From Halonotius sp046719765 (GTDB taxonomy: Archaea; Halobacteriota; Halobacteria; Halobacteriales; Haloferacaceae), in assembly GCF_046719765.1 (NCBI RefSeq), contig NZ_JABEBY010000014.1, positions 1-64,000 of the forward strand: DNA of 64,000 bases. Direction: 5' to 3'. The notes beneath the pieces are model-generated. The model was not told where the DNA came from and ran no database searches. It saw only the letters and a list, made by a program, of their open reading frames with translations. The stretch's first letter is position 1; each line of letters opens with the position of its first letter. The position numbers were made by a program, and so were the translations under genes. Of this stretch, positions 41,573-50,792 are shown in pieces.

Positions 41573-42568
41573 ATGGTGATGGCAGCCAATCAGGCGGGAG
41601 ATGAACGGCGTATCACACGGCGAACCGCGCTGGCAAGTGTTGCAGGCATGGGGGCCGTTGGCCTCGCTGGCTGTACCCAGAGCGGTGAGGAGAGCAGCGA
41701 GGGGCTCTCCGGCGAGATCAGCATCGCCGGGTCGAGCACCGTTTTCCCGCTGATGTCCGCGATCGGCGAGGAGTTCGAGGCCGAAAACCCCGGTGTCAGC
41801 ATCGACATCAGTTCGACCGGCTCCGGCGGCGGGTTCTCCAACTTCTTCTGTGAGGGTCGAACCGACTTTAACAACGCGAGCCGGGAGATCAAGCCCGCAG
41901 AAGAGGAGCTGTGTGAGGAAGGCGGCGTCGAGTACATCGAGCTGATCGCCGCCACCGACGCCCTCACCGTCGTCGTCAACAACGACAACGATTGGGCAAC
42001 CGAGATGACCATCGAGGAGGTCGCCCAGATCTGGGAGTCCGACGCCGCCGAGACCTGGAGCGATGTCAACAGCGACTGGCCCGACGAGGAGATCAACCGC
42101 TTCGGTGCGGCCGACACCTCCGGCACCTACGACTACTTCATCGAGAACGTCATGGGCGAGCGCGGCCACACCGACGACTACTCGGCGACCGAACAGGACA
42201 ACAGCATCGCCTCCGGCGTCCAAGGCGATCAGTACGCGATCGGCTACTTCGGCTTCGCCTACTACTTCCAGAACCCCGATCAGCTCCAGGCGGTCGCCAT
42301 CGCCGACGGCGACGAGGACTACGTCACCCCGAGCCTGGAGACGGCTTCCTCCGGCGAGTACACCCCGCTGTCGCGGAACCTCTACACCTACCCGTCGATG
42401 AGTTCGCTGGCCGAGGAACACATCGCCGAGTTCGCCCGCTACTTCGTCGAGCAGACCACCAACGAGGAGCTTGTCGCCGAAGACGTGGGCTACGTGCCGG
42501 CGACCGAGGAGACCCAGGACGCACAGCTCTCGAAGCTCGAAGACGCGATCGCCGAGGCCCAAGAGTAA
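41573..42568 (+). CDS. pstS: phosphate-binding protein PstS (Tat lipoprotein)
   Basis: 331 residues. Twin arginines at 16-17 (RRITRRTALASV) and lipobox Cys34 (VGLAGC) mark a Tat-exported lipoprotein, the haloarchaeal form of periplasmic PstS. The phosphate-binding core is clear: ISIAGSSTVFPLMSAIGEEF, SSTGSGGGFSNFFCEGRTDF, and GAADTSGTYDYF. It captures phosphate and passes it to PstC/PstA. A Cys in FFCEG and another in EELCEE may form a disulfide. A second start at 41579 is possible. First gene of the pst operon; the gap to pstC is 210 bases. Confidence 0.93.
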   Translation: MVMAANQAGDERRITRRTALASVAGMGAVGLAGCTQSGEESSEGLSGEISIAGSSTVFPLMSAIGEEFEAENPGVSIDISSTGSGGGFSNFFCEGRTDFNNASREIKPAEEELCEEGGVEYIELIAATDALTVVVNNDNDWATEMTIEEVAQIWESDAAETWSDVNSDWPDEEINRFGAADTSGTYDYFIENVMGERGHTDDYSATEQDNSIASGVQGDQYAIGYFGFAYYFQNPDQLQAVAIADGDEDYVTPSLETASSGEYTPLSRNLYTYPSMSSLAEEHIAEFARYFVEQTTNEELVAEDVGYVPATEETQDAQLSKLEDAIAEAQE

Positions 42569-42778
42569 TCGTGTTCCGATTGGCGACACGCCACACACGG
42601 CGGGCACACACCGCGTTGAGCCAATCAGGCACATTCATAATGCCGCGACCGATTGCTATCGGCATGGGAGGCGTATCGGGGCCACAGCCGCCGTTCGGGC
42701 CGAAACCAACATGCAGTCGCCGGGAGACGACGGGCGAATCACGCACGCCCGGCCGGCCACCACACCGGGTGGTATGCG

Positions 42779-43753
42779 ATGAGTAACGAGGAGGTTTCAC
42801 CGGAGCTCCAGCGGGCAAGCGGGTTCAAACGCCTCAAGGAATCCGGCTACGGCGGGCTCTTTTTGTTGTGTGCGGCCGTGACACTGTTGACGACGGTGGC
42901 GATCTTCGCAACGTTGCTCTCGGACTCGGTTGCGTTTTTTGCACAGGTTCCGCTGACCGAGTTCCTGCTCGGCACCGAGTGGAGTCCGAACCCACGCGGC
43001 GGCGGCCAGCTCTTCGGGATCGTCCCGCTCGTGATCGGGACAGTTACCGTGACCATCACCGCCGCAGTGATCGCCCTCCCCATCGGAACGCTGACGGCGA
43101 TCTACCTCAGCGAGTACGCGACGAACCGAGCGCGCTCGATCCTCAAACCGCTGCTCGAAATTCTCGCCGGGATTCCGACAGTCGTCTACGGCTACTTCGC
43201 GTTGGTGTATGTGACGCCCGCGCTGAAGGCAACGATATTCCCGCAGTTGGGGACGTTCAACGCGCTGTCGGCGTCGCTGATGATCGGCATCATGACGATC
43301 CCGATGGTCTCCTCGATCAGCGAGGACGCCATGAGCGCGGTGCCGGACTCCCTCCGGCAAGCCGGCTACGGGCTTGGCGCGACGAAGTTCGAGGTCTCGA
43401 CAGGGGTTGTCGTGCCCGCCGCGCTGTCGGGGATCGTCTCCTCATACATTCTGGCGGTCTCCCGTGCCATCGGTGAAACGATGATCGTCGTCGTCGCCAT
43501 GGGCTCGCAGGCAAACATGCCGCCGATCAAGGAGACCCTGCTCGGGATTCCCTACATCTCCCCCGGCGACGTACTGTTCGAGTCGGGGATGACGATCACC
43601 GTCTCGATGGTGCAGATCGCCGGCGGTGACCTCACCGGCGGCACGATCCCGTACGATGCGATGTTCGCGCTCGGACTCACGCTGTTTGTGATCACGCTCG
43701 TTATGAACGTACTCAGCGACATCATCGCCGAACGCTACCGGGAGGCCTACTGA
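42779..43753 (+). CDS. pstC: phosphate ABC transporter permease PstC
   Basis: 324 residues with six helices. The permease signature is at GYGLGATKFEVSTGVVVPAAL (EAA loop, in two parts) followed by ISGIVSSYILAVSRAIGETMIV. An outer loop between the first two helices is long, as usual for PstC. The ATG at 42779 begins MSNEEVSPELQRAS. The stop overlaps the pstA start by one base (TGATG). The 210-base gap to pstS contains GC-rich short hairpins and might lower expression relative to pstS. Confidence 0.92.
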   Translation: MSNEEVSPELQRASGFKRLKESGYGGLFLLCAAVTLLTTVAIFATLLSDSVAFFAQVPLTEFLLGTEWSPNPRGGGQLFGIVPLVIGTVTVTITAAVIALPIGTLTAIYLSEYATNRARSILKPLLEILAGIPTVVYGYFALVYVTPALKATIFPQLGTFNALSASLMIGIMTIPMVSSISEDAMSAVPDSLRQAGYGLGATKFEVSTGVVVPAALSGIVSSYILAVSRAIGETMIVVVAMGSQANMPPIKETLLGIPYISPGDVLFESGMTITVSMVQIAGGDLTGGTIPYDAMFALGLTLFVITLVMNVLSDIIAERYREAY

Positions 43754-45516
43754 TGGCTGTCGAAACCACAACCCCCGAGGAGTTCGGCGAGGTCAGCCGG
43801 CTCAAAGGGATCGTCTTCGAATATCTCTCGCTGGGGGCCTCCGTCGTCGGCCTGCTCGCGTTGGGGGCGTTGCTCGTCTACGTCTTTGTCGACGCCTTCG
43901 GCCTTGCGACGGCCAGCCCCGAATGGCTGTTAACGTATTTCCTGACGCTCGTCGTGCCGTTTATCGGCTTCTGTCTGTACAGCATCAATGATCGCGCGCT
44001 GATCCGACAGACACTCCTCGCCCTTGGCGGCGGGCTTGTCGCTGTCGCCGTCGGCTTCGCCGCCATCGAGACGTTTATCGCGCCGATCCCGCGGCTGAGT
44101 TGGCCCGTCGGCTACCTCTTTCTCGTCGTTGCCCCTGTGACCGCCCGGCTCAGTGTCGCCGCGACCAGTCGGCCGGTCGGCGCGGCCGGCTTCGGCGTTA
44201 TCGGGCGACTTCTCGGCGGTGCGGGCCTCGGGATTGCGGTGGCGATCATCTTCATTGTCAGCGATCTTGAGCTGTGGTTCCTCGCCTACACGCTGGGTGT
44301 GCTGCCGGCAACCGCGAGCTATGCCTACGGCCGCTACACTGACAGCGACCGCCTGCGGACAGCGGCGATCCCGATCGGCGTCCTCGGCGTCATCGCCGCG
44401 GTGCTGTTGCGACCGGTGCTCGGGATCTACCCGGCCGCCGGCCTCGAATTCCTCTGGACGCTCGCCATCCCGCTGGCGGTCGGCAGCGCGGCCCTCGTCG
44501 ACAGCCGCGGCCACGGCCGTCGGGCGGCCGCTGCGGTCGGCGGTGTCACGCTGCTGGCCGGCGGGGTCGGGATCGCGCTCGGCTCCTCCGCGCTCCCGGA
44601 CGGCTCCGGCGTCGCCGTGCTGGCGATGACCGCCGCGCCGACGGCGGTGTTCGTCGCCGACAGCTACGACGAACCGGGGCGGATCGGGCTGACGCTCCCG
44701 GTCATCCTCGGTGGTGGCGCGCTGGCCGGCGCGGCGGTCGTCGCCACGGTCGGGATTCCGACACCGGAGATGTGGCTCACCCCGGAGTATCTCACGAGCG
44801 CGCCCTCCTCAACGGCGGCCGACGCCGGGCTGTATCCGGCGATCGTCGGCTCGATCATCATCATCGCCATGGTCGCCGTCATCTCCTTTGTGCTTGGCGT
44901 CGGCGCGGCCGTCTTCCTCGAAGAGTACACCGCTGGCAGCGGCTGGCTCGGATCGGTCACGCGCCTGTTCCAGATCAATATCGCCAACCTCGCGGCCGTT
45001 CCCTCGGTCGTCTACGGCCTGCTCGGGTTGGGGCTGTTTGCGAACCTGCTTGGCTTCGGGTTCGGGACGGCGGTGACGGCCGCGCTGACGCTGTCGCTGC
45101 TCATCCTCCCGATCACGGTGATCTCCGCCCAGGAGGCCGTCCGGTCGGTGCCCGACGAGCTCAGACAGGGGTCGTACGCCATGGGCGCGACCCGCTGGCA
45201 GACGATCAAAAACGTCGTCCTCCCGGAGGCGATGCCGGGGATCCTGACCGGCACGATCCTCGCCCTCGGCCGGGCGATCGGCGAGACCGCGCCGCTCATC
45301 ATGATCGGGGCGGCAACGACGGTCTTCAGCGCGCCCTCGGGCATCTGGAGCCGGTTCAGCGCGATGCCGATGCAGATCTATGCGTGGGCGAACTACCCAC
45401 AGGCGGAGTTCCGGTACGGCGTCGTCGCCGCCGGCGTGGTGACGCTGCTGATCGTCCTGTTGGCGCTCAACGGGACGGCGATCATCATCCGCAACCGGCT
45501 GGAGCGTGAACACTAA
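43753..45516 (+). CDS. pstA: phosphate ABC transporter permease PstA with long N-terminal membrane extension
   Basis: 587 residues, about twice the usual 280-300. The C-terminal 240 residues are a normal permease domain: VISFVLGVGAAVFLEEYTAG, the EAA loop AMGATRWQTIKNVVLPEAMP, and ALGRAIGETAPLIMIGAAT. The N-terminal half has about nine extra hydrophobic segments with Gly/Ala/Val-rich sequence and no recognised domain. The frame is continuous and acidic loops are haloarchaeal in style, so the extension is real. It couples to pstC and pstB by one-base overlaps. Confidence 0.9.
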   Translation: MAVETTTPEEFGEVSRLKGIVFEYLSLGASVVGLLALGALLVYVFVDAFGLATASPEWLLTYFLTLVVPFIGFCLYSINDRALIRQTLLALGGGLVAVAVGFAAIETFIAPIPRLSWPVGYLFLVVAPVTARLSVAATSRPVGAAGFGVIGRLLGGAGLGIAVAIIFIVSDLELWFLAYTLGVLPATASYAYGRYTDSDRLRTAAIPIGVLGVIAAVLLRPVLGIYPAAGLEFLWTLAIPLAVGSAALVDSRGHGRRAAAAVGGVTLLAGGVGIALGSSALPDGSGVAVLAMTAAPTAVFVADSYDEPGRIGLTLPVILGGGALAGAAVVATVGIPTPEMWLTPEYLTSAPSSTAADAGLYPAIVGSIIIIAMVAVISFVLGVGAAVFLEEYTAGSGWLGSVTRLFQINIANLAAVPSVVYGLLGLGLFANLLGFGFGTAVTAALTLSLLILPITVISAQEAVRSVPDELRQGSYAMGATRWQTIKNVVLPEAMPGILTGTILALGRAIGETAPLIMIGAATTVFSAPSGIWSRFSAMPMQIYAWANYPQAEFRYGVVAAGVVTLLIVLLALNGTAIIIRNRLEREH

Positions 45517-46358
45517 TGTCACAGAACGAATCCACCATCGACTCCGAGTCCGAATCGTTGATCACAACCGACGTACAGCCCGACACGAGCGCCGAGTCAG
45601 CCAGTTCGGCGACAACGATCGTCGAGACCGAACAGCTTGATGTCTACTACGGCGACGATCAGGCGCTCGATGACGTATCGATTGCGATCCCCGAAAACCA
45701 GGTCACCGCGCTGATCGGCCCCTCCGGCTGTGGGAAATCCACGTTCCTCCGGTGTCTCAACCGGATGAACGACCTGATCGACATCGCCCGCATCGACGGG
45801 ACGGTCACCCTGCGTGGCACCGACATCTACGCCGACGCCGTCGACCCCGTCGCGTTGCGCCGGAAGATCGGGATGGTCTTCCAGAAACCCAACCCGTTCC
45901 CGAAGAGCATCTACGACAACGTCGCCTACGGGCTGAAAGTCCAGGGCAAGGAGGTCACCGACGAGCGGGTCGAAAAGGCCCTCCGTGGGGCGGCCCTCTG
46001 GGACGAGGTGAAAGATCAACTCGATCAGTCGGGACTCGAACTCTCCGGCGGCCAACAGCAGCGGCTCTGTATCGCCCGCGCGATCGCTCCCGATCCGGAG
46101 ATCCTCCTGATGGACGAGCCGACCTCCGCGCTCGACCCCGTCGCCGCCTCGAAGATCGAGGATCTCATCGACGAGCTGGTCGAGGATTACACCGTCATTA
46201 TCGTCACCCACAACATGCAGCAGGCCGCCCGGATCTCCGATCAGACCGCCGTCTTCCTCACCGGCGGCGAGCTCGTGGAGTTCGACGATACGACGACCAT
46301 CTTCGAAAACCCCGCCGACGACCGCGTTGAGGACTACATCACCGGCAAGTTCGGGTAA
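45516..46358 (+). CDS. pstB: phosphate ABC transporter ATPase PstB
   Basis: 280 residues. ATP-binding motor of the importer. Walker A GPSGCGKST, Q-loop VFQKPNPFPKS (the PstB-specific NPFP sequence), signature LSGGQQQRLCIARAIA, Walker B ILLMDEPTSALDP and the switch His of IVTHNMQQA. An acidic 25-residue start precedes the core. Its first base is shared with the pstA stop (TAATG) and its last with the phoU start. Confidence 0.95.
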   Translation: MSQNESTIDSESESLITTDVQPDTSAESASSATTIVETEQLDVYYGDDQALDDVSIAIPENQVTALIGPSGCGKSTFLRCLNRMNDLIDIARIDGTVTLRGTDIYADAVDPVALRRKIGMVFQKPNPFPKSIYDNVAYGLKVQGKEVTDERVEKALRGAALWDEVKDQLDQSGLELSGGQQQRLCIARAIAPDPEILLMDEPTSALDPVAASKIEDLIDELVEDYTVIIVTHNMQQAARISDQTAVFLTGGELVEFDDTTTIFENPADDRVEDYITGKFG

Positions 46359-47023
46359 TGACCCGCGACCGGTACCACGACCGACTGGCGACCCTCCGCA
46401 CCGATGTTGTCCTCTTTGGCGAGCTCATTGTTGAACGCTACGAGAGCGCCGTTGCTGCCGCCGAGGCCGGCGACCTCCGGGCCGCCGACCGGATCGTCAG
46501 CGGCGACGACGAAATCAACCGCCGGTATCTCGAACTCGAAGGCGACTGTATCGACCTCATCGCGCGCAACCAGCCCGTCGCGGGCGACCTTCGATTGATC
46601 ACAGCCTCCTTTAAGATCCTCACCGATCTCGAACGGATCGCCGATCTCGCCACCAACCTCGCCGAGCGAACCGAGTACGGGGCGGGGGTTCATCCCGCGG
46701 TCGATCTCGGATCGCTCGGGCTGGCGGCCGGTGAGATGGTCGCCGCCGCGGTGGAGGCCTACGAGAACGACGACCCCACAGCCTGTCGCGGGGTCGCTGC
46801 CGACGACGATACCCTCGACAGCGACTGTGCGGCGACAACCCAGCGGATCATCCGCGAGTTGCTGGGAACCGACGGCGACGACGACGAACGCGCCCGCACC
46901 GCCGAGACAACGACCCGCGGGCTGCTCACGGTGCGGGATATCGAGCGGGTCGGCGACCACGCGGTCAACATCGCCGCCCGGACGCTGTACATGTTGGATA
47001 GCGACGACGAACTGCTGTACTGA
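46358..47023 (+). CDS. phoU: phosphate regulator PhoU (first copy)
   Basis: 221 residues with two PhoU three-helix repeats. Each repeat has the metal-binding pattern: LERIADLATNL (residues near 90) and DIERVGDHAVNIA (near 200), preceded by IASG-type acidic helix DDEINRRYLELEGDCI. PhoU links Pst activity to the phosphate-dependent kinase or regulator and limits uptake. It is translationally coupled to pstB (shared base). It has lower conservation in the middle region than the second PhoU copy. Confidence 0.9.
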   Translation: MTRDRYHDRLATLRTDVVLFGELIVERYESAVAAAEAGDLRAADRIVSGDDEINRRYLELEGDCIDLIARNQPVAGDLRLITASFKILTDLERIADLATNLAERTEYGAGVHPAVDLGSLGLAAGEMVAAAVEAYENDDPTACRGVAADDDTLDSDCAATTQRIIRELLGTDGDDDERARTAETTTRGLLTVRDIERVGDHAVNIAARTLYMLDSDDELLY

Positions 47024-47057
47024 TGGTCGGAATCCGGTACTGAACGGTCGAAAACCC

Positions 47058-47064
47058 TTTTTAT
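47058..47064 (+). promoter_or_regulatory. TATA element of the second phoU
   Basis: TTTTTAT, 20 bases before the ATG at 47085. It indicates that the second phoU has its own promoter and lacks the ACTATATA element. Confidence 0.55.
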
Positions 47065-47084
47065 CGGCTGGTCGGATAGCCGAT

Positions 47085-47756
47085 ATGCCACGCAACGAGT
47101 ATCAGGCCGAACTCGCCGCGCTCCGCGAGGATGTGGTCGCTATGAGCGAGACCGTCGCCGAGCGACTGGAGATGGGGCTGACCGCCCTCGAAACCGGCGA
47201 CGAGGAGCTTGCCGAGGAGGTCATCAACGGCGACGATGAGATCAACCAGCTCTACTTGGATCTCGAAAAACAGTGTACCGATCTGATCGCCCTCCAACAG
47301 CCCGTCGCTGGCGACCTCCGGTTTATCGCCGCCTCGTTTAAGATCATCACCGACCTCGAACGGATCGCCGACCTTGCCACCAACCTCGGCGAGTACGCCC
47401 AGGTCGCCGACAACGACATCTTTCCCAGCGTCGACATCCAAGCGATCGGCGAGACGACGCTGGCGATGTTGGACAGCGCGATGGAGGCCTACGCCGCGGA
47501 GGATCGGGAGCTGTGTTATACGGTCAACGACCGCGACGACGACCTCGACACGGAATGTGAGATCGCCAGCGGCACCGTCGTCCGCGAGCTGATCGAGGGC
47601 GAGCAGCTAGATGACAACGAGATCGAACCGTTCATGGAAGATGTCTCCCGGCTCCTGTTGACGATCCGCGATCTCGAACGCGTCGGCGACCACGCGGTCA
47701 ACATCGCCGCCCGCGCGCTGTATATGATCGACAACAACGACGAACTGATCTACTGA
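47085..47756 (+). CDS. phoU: phosphate regulator PhoU (second copy)
   Basis: 223 residues. Again two PhoU bundles with LERIADLATNLGEY and DLERVGDHAVNIAARALYMI motifs and a more regular N-terminal helix (ALREDVVAMSETVAERLEMG). It is clearly a paralogue of the gene directly upstream; both contain DLERIAD and DHAVNIA blocks. It starts 61 bases after the first phoU with a TATA box, so it may be controlled separately. Two PhoU paralogues next to pst are common in haloarchaea. Confidence 0.92.
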   Translation: MPRNEYQAELAALREDVVAMSETVAERLEMGLTALETGDEELAEEVINGDDEINQLYLDLEKQCTDLIALQQPVAGDLRFIAASFKIITDLERIADLATNLGEYAQVADNDIFPSVDIQAIGETTLAMLDSAMEAYAAEDRELCYTVNDRDDDLDTECEIASGTVVRELIEGEQLDDNEIEPFMEDVSRLLLTIRDLERVGDHAVNIAARALYMIDNNDELIY

Positions 47757-47833
47757 GTCGCTCACTATCGGCCGCCAGTAATCCTGCGATCCCGAGATTC
47801 CACGCCACCCCGCGATCCGGTGGCTGGGGTCGG

Positions 47834-49354
47834 TCAGTCGGTCTCAGGTGTCGACTCGGACGGTTGGTCGACCCCATCGACCGGCCCCGGTGTCGATTTC
47901 CCAGCATCGTCGTCGACGACCCGGCCCGTCCACGTTCCACGCAGGAAGTAGGCACCGACCGCGGCGGCCATCAGCACGTTCGAGGCCGCCTCGCCGTACC
48001 AGATTCCGGTCGCGCCGAGAGCCAGCGGCACCGCAAACAGGTAGGCCAGCAGCGATCGCAGGACGATGTAGCCAACGAAGGCAAACAGCAGCGCAAGCCG
48101 GGTGCGGCCGCTGCCGCGGAAGCCACCCTGAATCACGTAAAACACGCCGAGGAAGACGTAGGTGACGCCAACGATCTCAAGATACTCGGTGCCGACGGCG
48201 ATGACCGCCGCCGAGCCCGTGCCGGTGACAAAGATATCCATGATTGGGCCGGCGAACACGTAAACAATCACGCTGAAGACCGCAAAGGCGGCGACGATGA
48301 GCCCGATGGCGGCGCGAACACCGGCGACAGCACGATCGCGCTGGTTCGCCCCGAGGTTCTGGCCGACGACCGTTTCGACGCCGCGAGCCAGTCCGAGTGC
48401 TGGGAGGACGACCATCGAGGTGACACGGGTGCCGATCCCGTAGGCGGCGACGGCCTCGACGCTCGTGATCGCCACCAAGGCGGTGAGAATCGTCACGCTG
48501 AGGGCTTTGGTGCTGACCTCAAGACTGGCTGGCGCGCCGATCCGGAATATCTTCGTGATCGTCTCTCGTTCCGGCAGGAAGTCGGCGCGAGCGAGTGTGA
48601 TACCGACACGCCCGGAGAGCAGCAGCCAGATCCCGATGGCCGCGCCGATCCCCCGGGTGAGGATCGTGGCGATCGCCGCACCCTGCACGCCGAACCCGGT
48701 GAACCCGGTGAGATCGAACAAGGCAGCCTCCAGCGGTTCGAGGCCGACCCACGCAAACAGGACGTTATCCTGAAAGCCGAGGATGAAAAACGGATCGGCG
48801 ATCACGTTGAGCCCGACGCCCAGCCCCATCAGATACAGCGGGGTTCGGGTGTCACCCCACCCCTGTAGCAACGACTGGAAGACAAAGAAGCTGAAAACGA
48901 AGGGGATGCCAAGAAACATCGTCTGTGTGTAGTCGAGGGCCATCCCGTACTCGGTCGTCTCCGGAACGGCCCCGACCAGCTGGAGCAGTGTGGGAGCCAG
49001 CAGGTAGCCAACGATCGAAAACAGGATCGAGACGGCAACGACGAGCGTGATCGTCTGGCCGGCAACGTGGCCGACACGGTCGGTGTTGCCCGCGCCCTTG
49101 TTTTGGGCGACAAGCACGGTGCCGGCGATCGAAAACCCAAGCGAGAGGCTGATGACGAGGAAGACGATCGCCCACGAAAACGACAGTGCCGAAACCGCCG
49201 GCTGGCCGATCCGGCCGACCCAGAACGTATCCGCGAGGTTGTAGCCAACCTGGAGGAGATTGGTGAGGACGATCGGCAACGAAAGGACGATCAGCGGTTT
49301 GAGGAGCGCGCCGTCGGTGACGTTGACAGATCGATCGCGTCCCGGCTGACTCAT
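47834..49354 (-). CDS. MATE family efflux protein
   Basis: 506 residues with 12 predicted helices. The MATE layout shows LSLPIVLTNLLQVGYNLADTFWVG at the N-terminus (two blocks) and a pseudo-repeat in the second half, IFRIGAPASLEVSTKALSVTIL. Gly/Asp and Pro residues of helix 1 and helix 7 are in usual places. It probably exports drugs or organic cations in exchange for Na+ or H+. It is read leftward and its stop is 77 bases from the phoU stop. Confidence 0.88.
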   Translation of the reverse strand: MSQPGRDRSVNVTDGALLKPLIVLSLPIVLTNLLQVGYNLADTFWVGRIGQPAVSALSFSWAIVFLVISLSLGFSIAGTVLVAQNKGAGNTDRVGHVAGQTITLVVAVSILFSIVGYLLAPTLLQLVGAVPETTEYGMALDYTQTMFLGIPFVFSFFVFQSLLQGWGDTRTPLYLMGLGVGLNVIADPFFILGFQDNVLFAWVGLEPLEAALFDLTGFTGFGVQGAAIATILTRGIGAAIGIWLLLSGRVGITLARADFLPERETITKIFRIGAPASLEVSTKALSVTILTALVAITSVEAVAAYGIGTRVTSMVVLPALGLARGVETVVGQNLGANQRDRAVAGVRAAIGLIVAAFAVFSVIVYVFAGPIMDIFVTGTGSAAVIAVGTEYLEIVGVTYVFLGVFYVIQGGFRGSGRTRLALLFAFVGYIVLRSLLAYLFAVPLALGATGIWYGEAASNVLMAAAVGAYFLRGTWTGRVVDDDAGKSTPGPVDGVDQPSESTPETD

Positions 49355-49554
49355 CGATCACCCGACTGTGTCAGTTCAGCGGCGACGCTATCCGGAAGCG
49401 GCGACAGAAGTGCTGCTCTCGCGGGTGAGACGGATCGCCACACCTGGCTGTCGGTGGGGGCGTCTCGCGGCGAACGCACCATACTCACACGTAGAGCGGT
49501 AGACGGTTACCGGTTGCGCTCGGTCGGGGGTCGGCTGCCGCGGCAACGAGGGGC

Positions 49555-49800
49555 TCAGTTGTAGTGTTCCTTGAGATACGCGGAGATCTCGCCGCTGTCA
49601 GCGATGTAGCCGTCGGGCAGTTCGTCGTCGACAAGGGCGGGGATGCCGCGCTGACCGGTAACCGCTTCCAACTCCTCGCGTTCGGCTTTCGCATCCGGGA
49701 CGACGATCTCCTCGTAGTCGACGGCCAACACATCCAGGACACGGCGGACACGTTTCGAGTACGGGCAGTCGGGCCGATCGTACAGGGTGAACTCTGTCAT
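49555..49800 (-). CDS. glutaredoxin-like protein
   Basis: 81 residues. Thioredoxin fold with the monothiol-type active site C12-P-Y-S15, then EIVVPDAKAEREELEAVTGQRGIPALVDD and GEISAYLKEHYN. TQRGIPALV supplies the cis-Pro. With Ser instead of the second Cys it may act in disulfide exchange with small thiols (gamma-glutamylcysteine in haloarchaea) or as a Fe-S carrier. The ATG at 49800 (MTEFTLYDRP) was chosen; a longer frame to 49899 has no support. Confidence 0.85.
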   Translation of the reverse strand: MTEFTLYDRPDCPYSKRVRRVLDVLAVDYEEIVVPDAKAEREELEAVTGQRGIPALVDDELPDGYIADSGEISAYLKEHYN

Positions 49801-49987
49801 CACCGACTGTTCGGCCGATCGAGTATTATACGTAACTCGGCTGTGTGCGACGATCACACCATCGACACCGGAATCCAGGTGTGTGCTCCCATCACACAAA
49901 ACAGTCGCTACAAGGGTTGCAAACCATGATACTGGCTAAACGATCATCGCAAACAGGGTTATAGCCGTTGGACACCTACACGCCAAT

Positions 49988-50170
49988 ATGAATCAAACAC
50001 CCTCCACGAAGCAAGCGACGGTCGAACGGAAGACCGTCCTGTTCTGTCAGGGCTGTGAGTATCACGCCCCGCCGACCGGCCGCTGGATCGTCCACGAAAA
50101 AACCGACTGCGAGGTCTATGCGTGTCCGCGCTGCGGCGAGACGCTCACGATCCGCGATCGGCTGCACTAG
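49988..50170 (+). CDS. small zinc-finger protein
   Basis: 60 residues. Two cysteine pairs, C20-x2-C23 and C46-x2-C49, with another Cys at 41, in CQGCEYHAPPTGRW and YACPRCGETLTIRDRL. This resembles small haloarchaeal zinc-ribbon proteins such as HVO_2753-like proteins. The last four bases overlap the convergent thioesterase gene. Its role is unknown. Confidence 0.75.
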   Translation: MNQTPSTKQATVERKTVLFCQGCEYHAPPTGRWIVHEKTDCEVYACPRCGETLTIRDRLH

Positions 50171-50610
50171 TTCGCGTTTGCCCACTCACGGGCGTCCTGC
50201 TGTAACTCCGTGTCGCGGTCGGATTCGATCTGTAATGCCGGTACCTCGGTCGGCGAGCCGTCCTCGCCGATAGCGACGAAAATAAACACGCTCTCGGTTG
50301 TGAGCTCACGCTCTCCACTGCAGGGATCCTCGCGGAACGCGCGGAGTCGAACCTTGATGCTCGTTCGGCCGTGATCGAAGACGTACGCCTGAATCACAGC
50401 GGTCTCACCCTGCGGGATCGGGCGCTCGAAGTTCATCTGGTTGATGCTGGCGGTGACACAGGTCTCGCCGGCAAACCGCATCGCCGACAGCGCGCCGGTC
50501 TGATCCATCCACTTCATGACGTTGCCACCGTGGGCCGTCTCGTAGTTGTTGGTGTGGTTCGGCTGGATGCGGTGTCGGTTCTCGATGTAGGTATCCTCTG
50601 GTGTCGGCAT
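50167..50610 (-). CDS. acyl-CoA thioesterase (hotdog fold)
   Basis: 147 residues. Hotdog thioesterase of the YciA/BFIT type: NHTNNYETAHGGNVMKWMDQTG with the conserved Asn/His/Gly-Gly and Asp positions, then TASINQMNFERPIPQGE and acidic residues suited to halophily. It hydrolyses acyl-CoA to free acid and CoA. It converges on the small zinc protein, overlapping it by four bases. Confidence 0.88.
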   Translation of the reverse strand: MPTPEDTYIENRHRIQPNHTNNYETAHGGNVMKWMDQTGALSAMRFAGETCVTASINQMNFERPIPQGETAVIQAYVFDHGRTSIKVRLRAFREDPCSGERELTTESVFIFVAIGEDGSPTEVPALQIESDRDTELQQDAREWANAN

Positions 50611-50792
50611 ATCAACGCCGAGGACGGCGGGACGGAAAACGGTGGCTCACGGCGGGGGAACGGCAGCAGTGAACGAGGAAGAGTAGATACCAAGAAGCCA
50701 AAACCCCCCTAACGACTGAGTGCAGAGAAAATCAACTGTATTATATTGCCACAAGTTAGCATACAAGCGGAGTATATGTATTGCAAAAGAAT

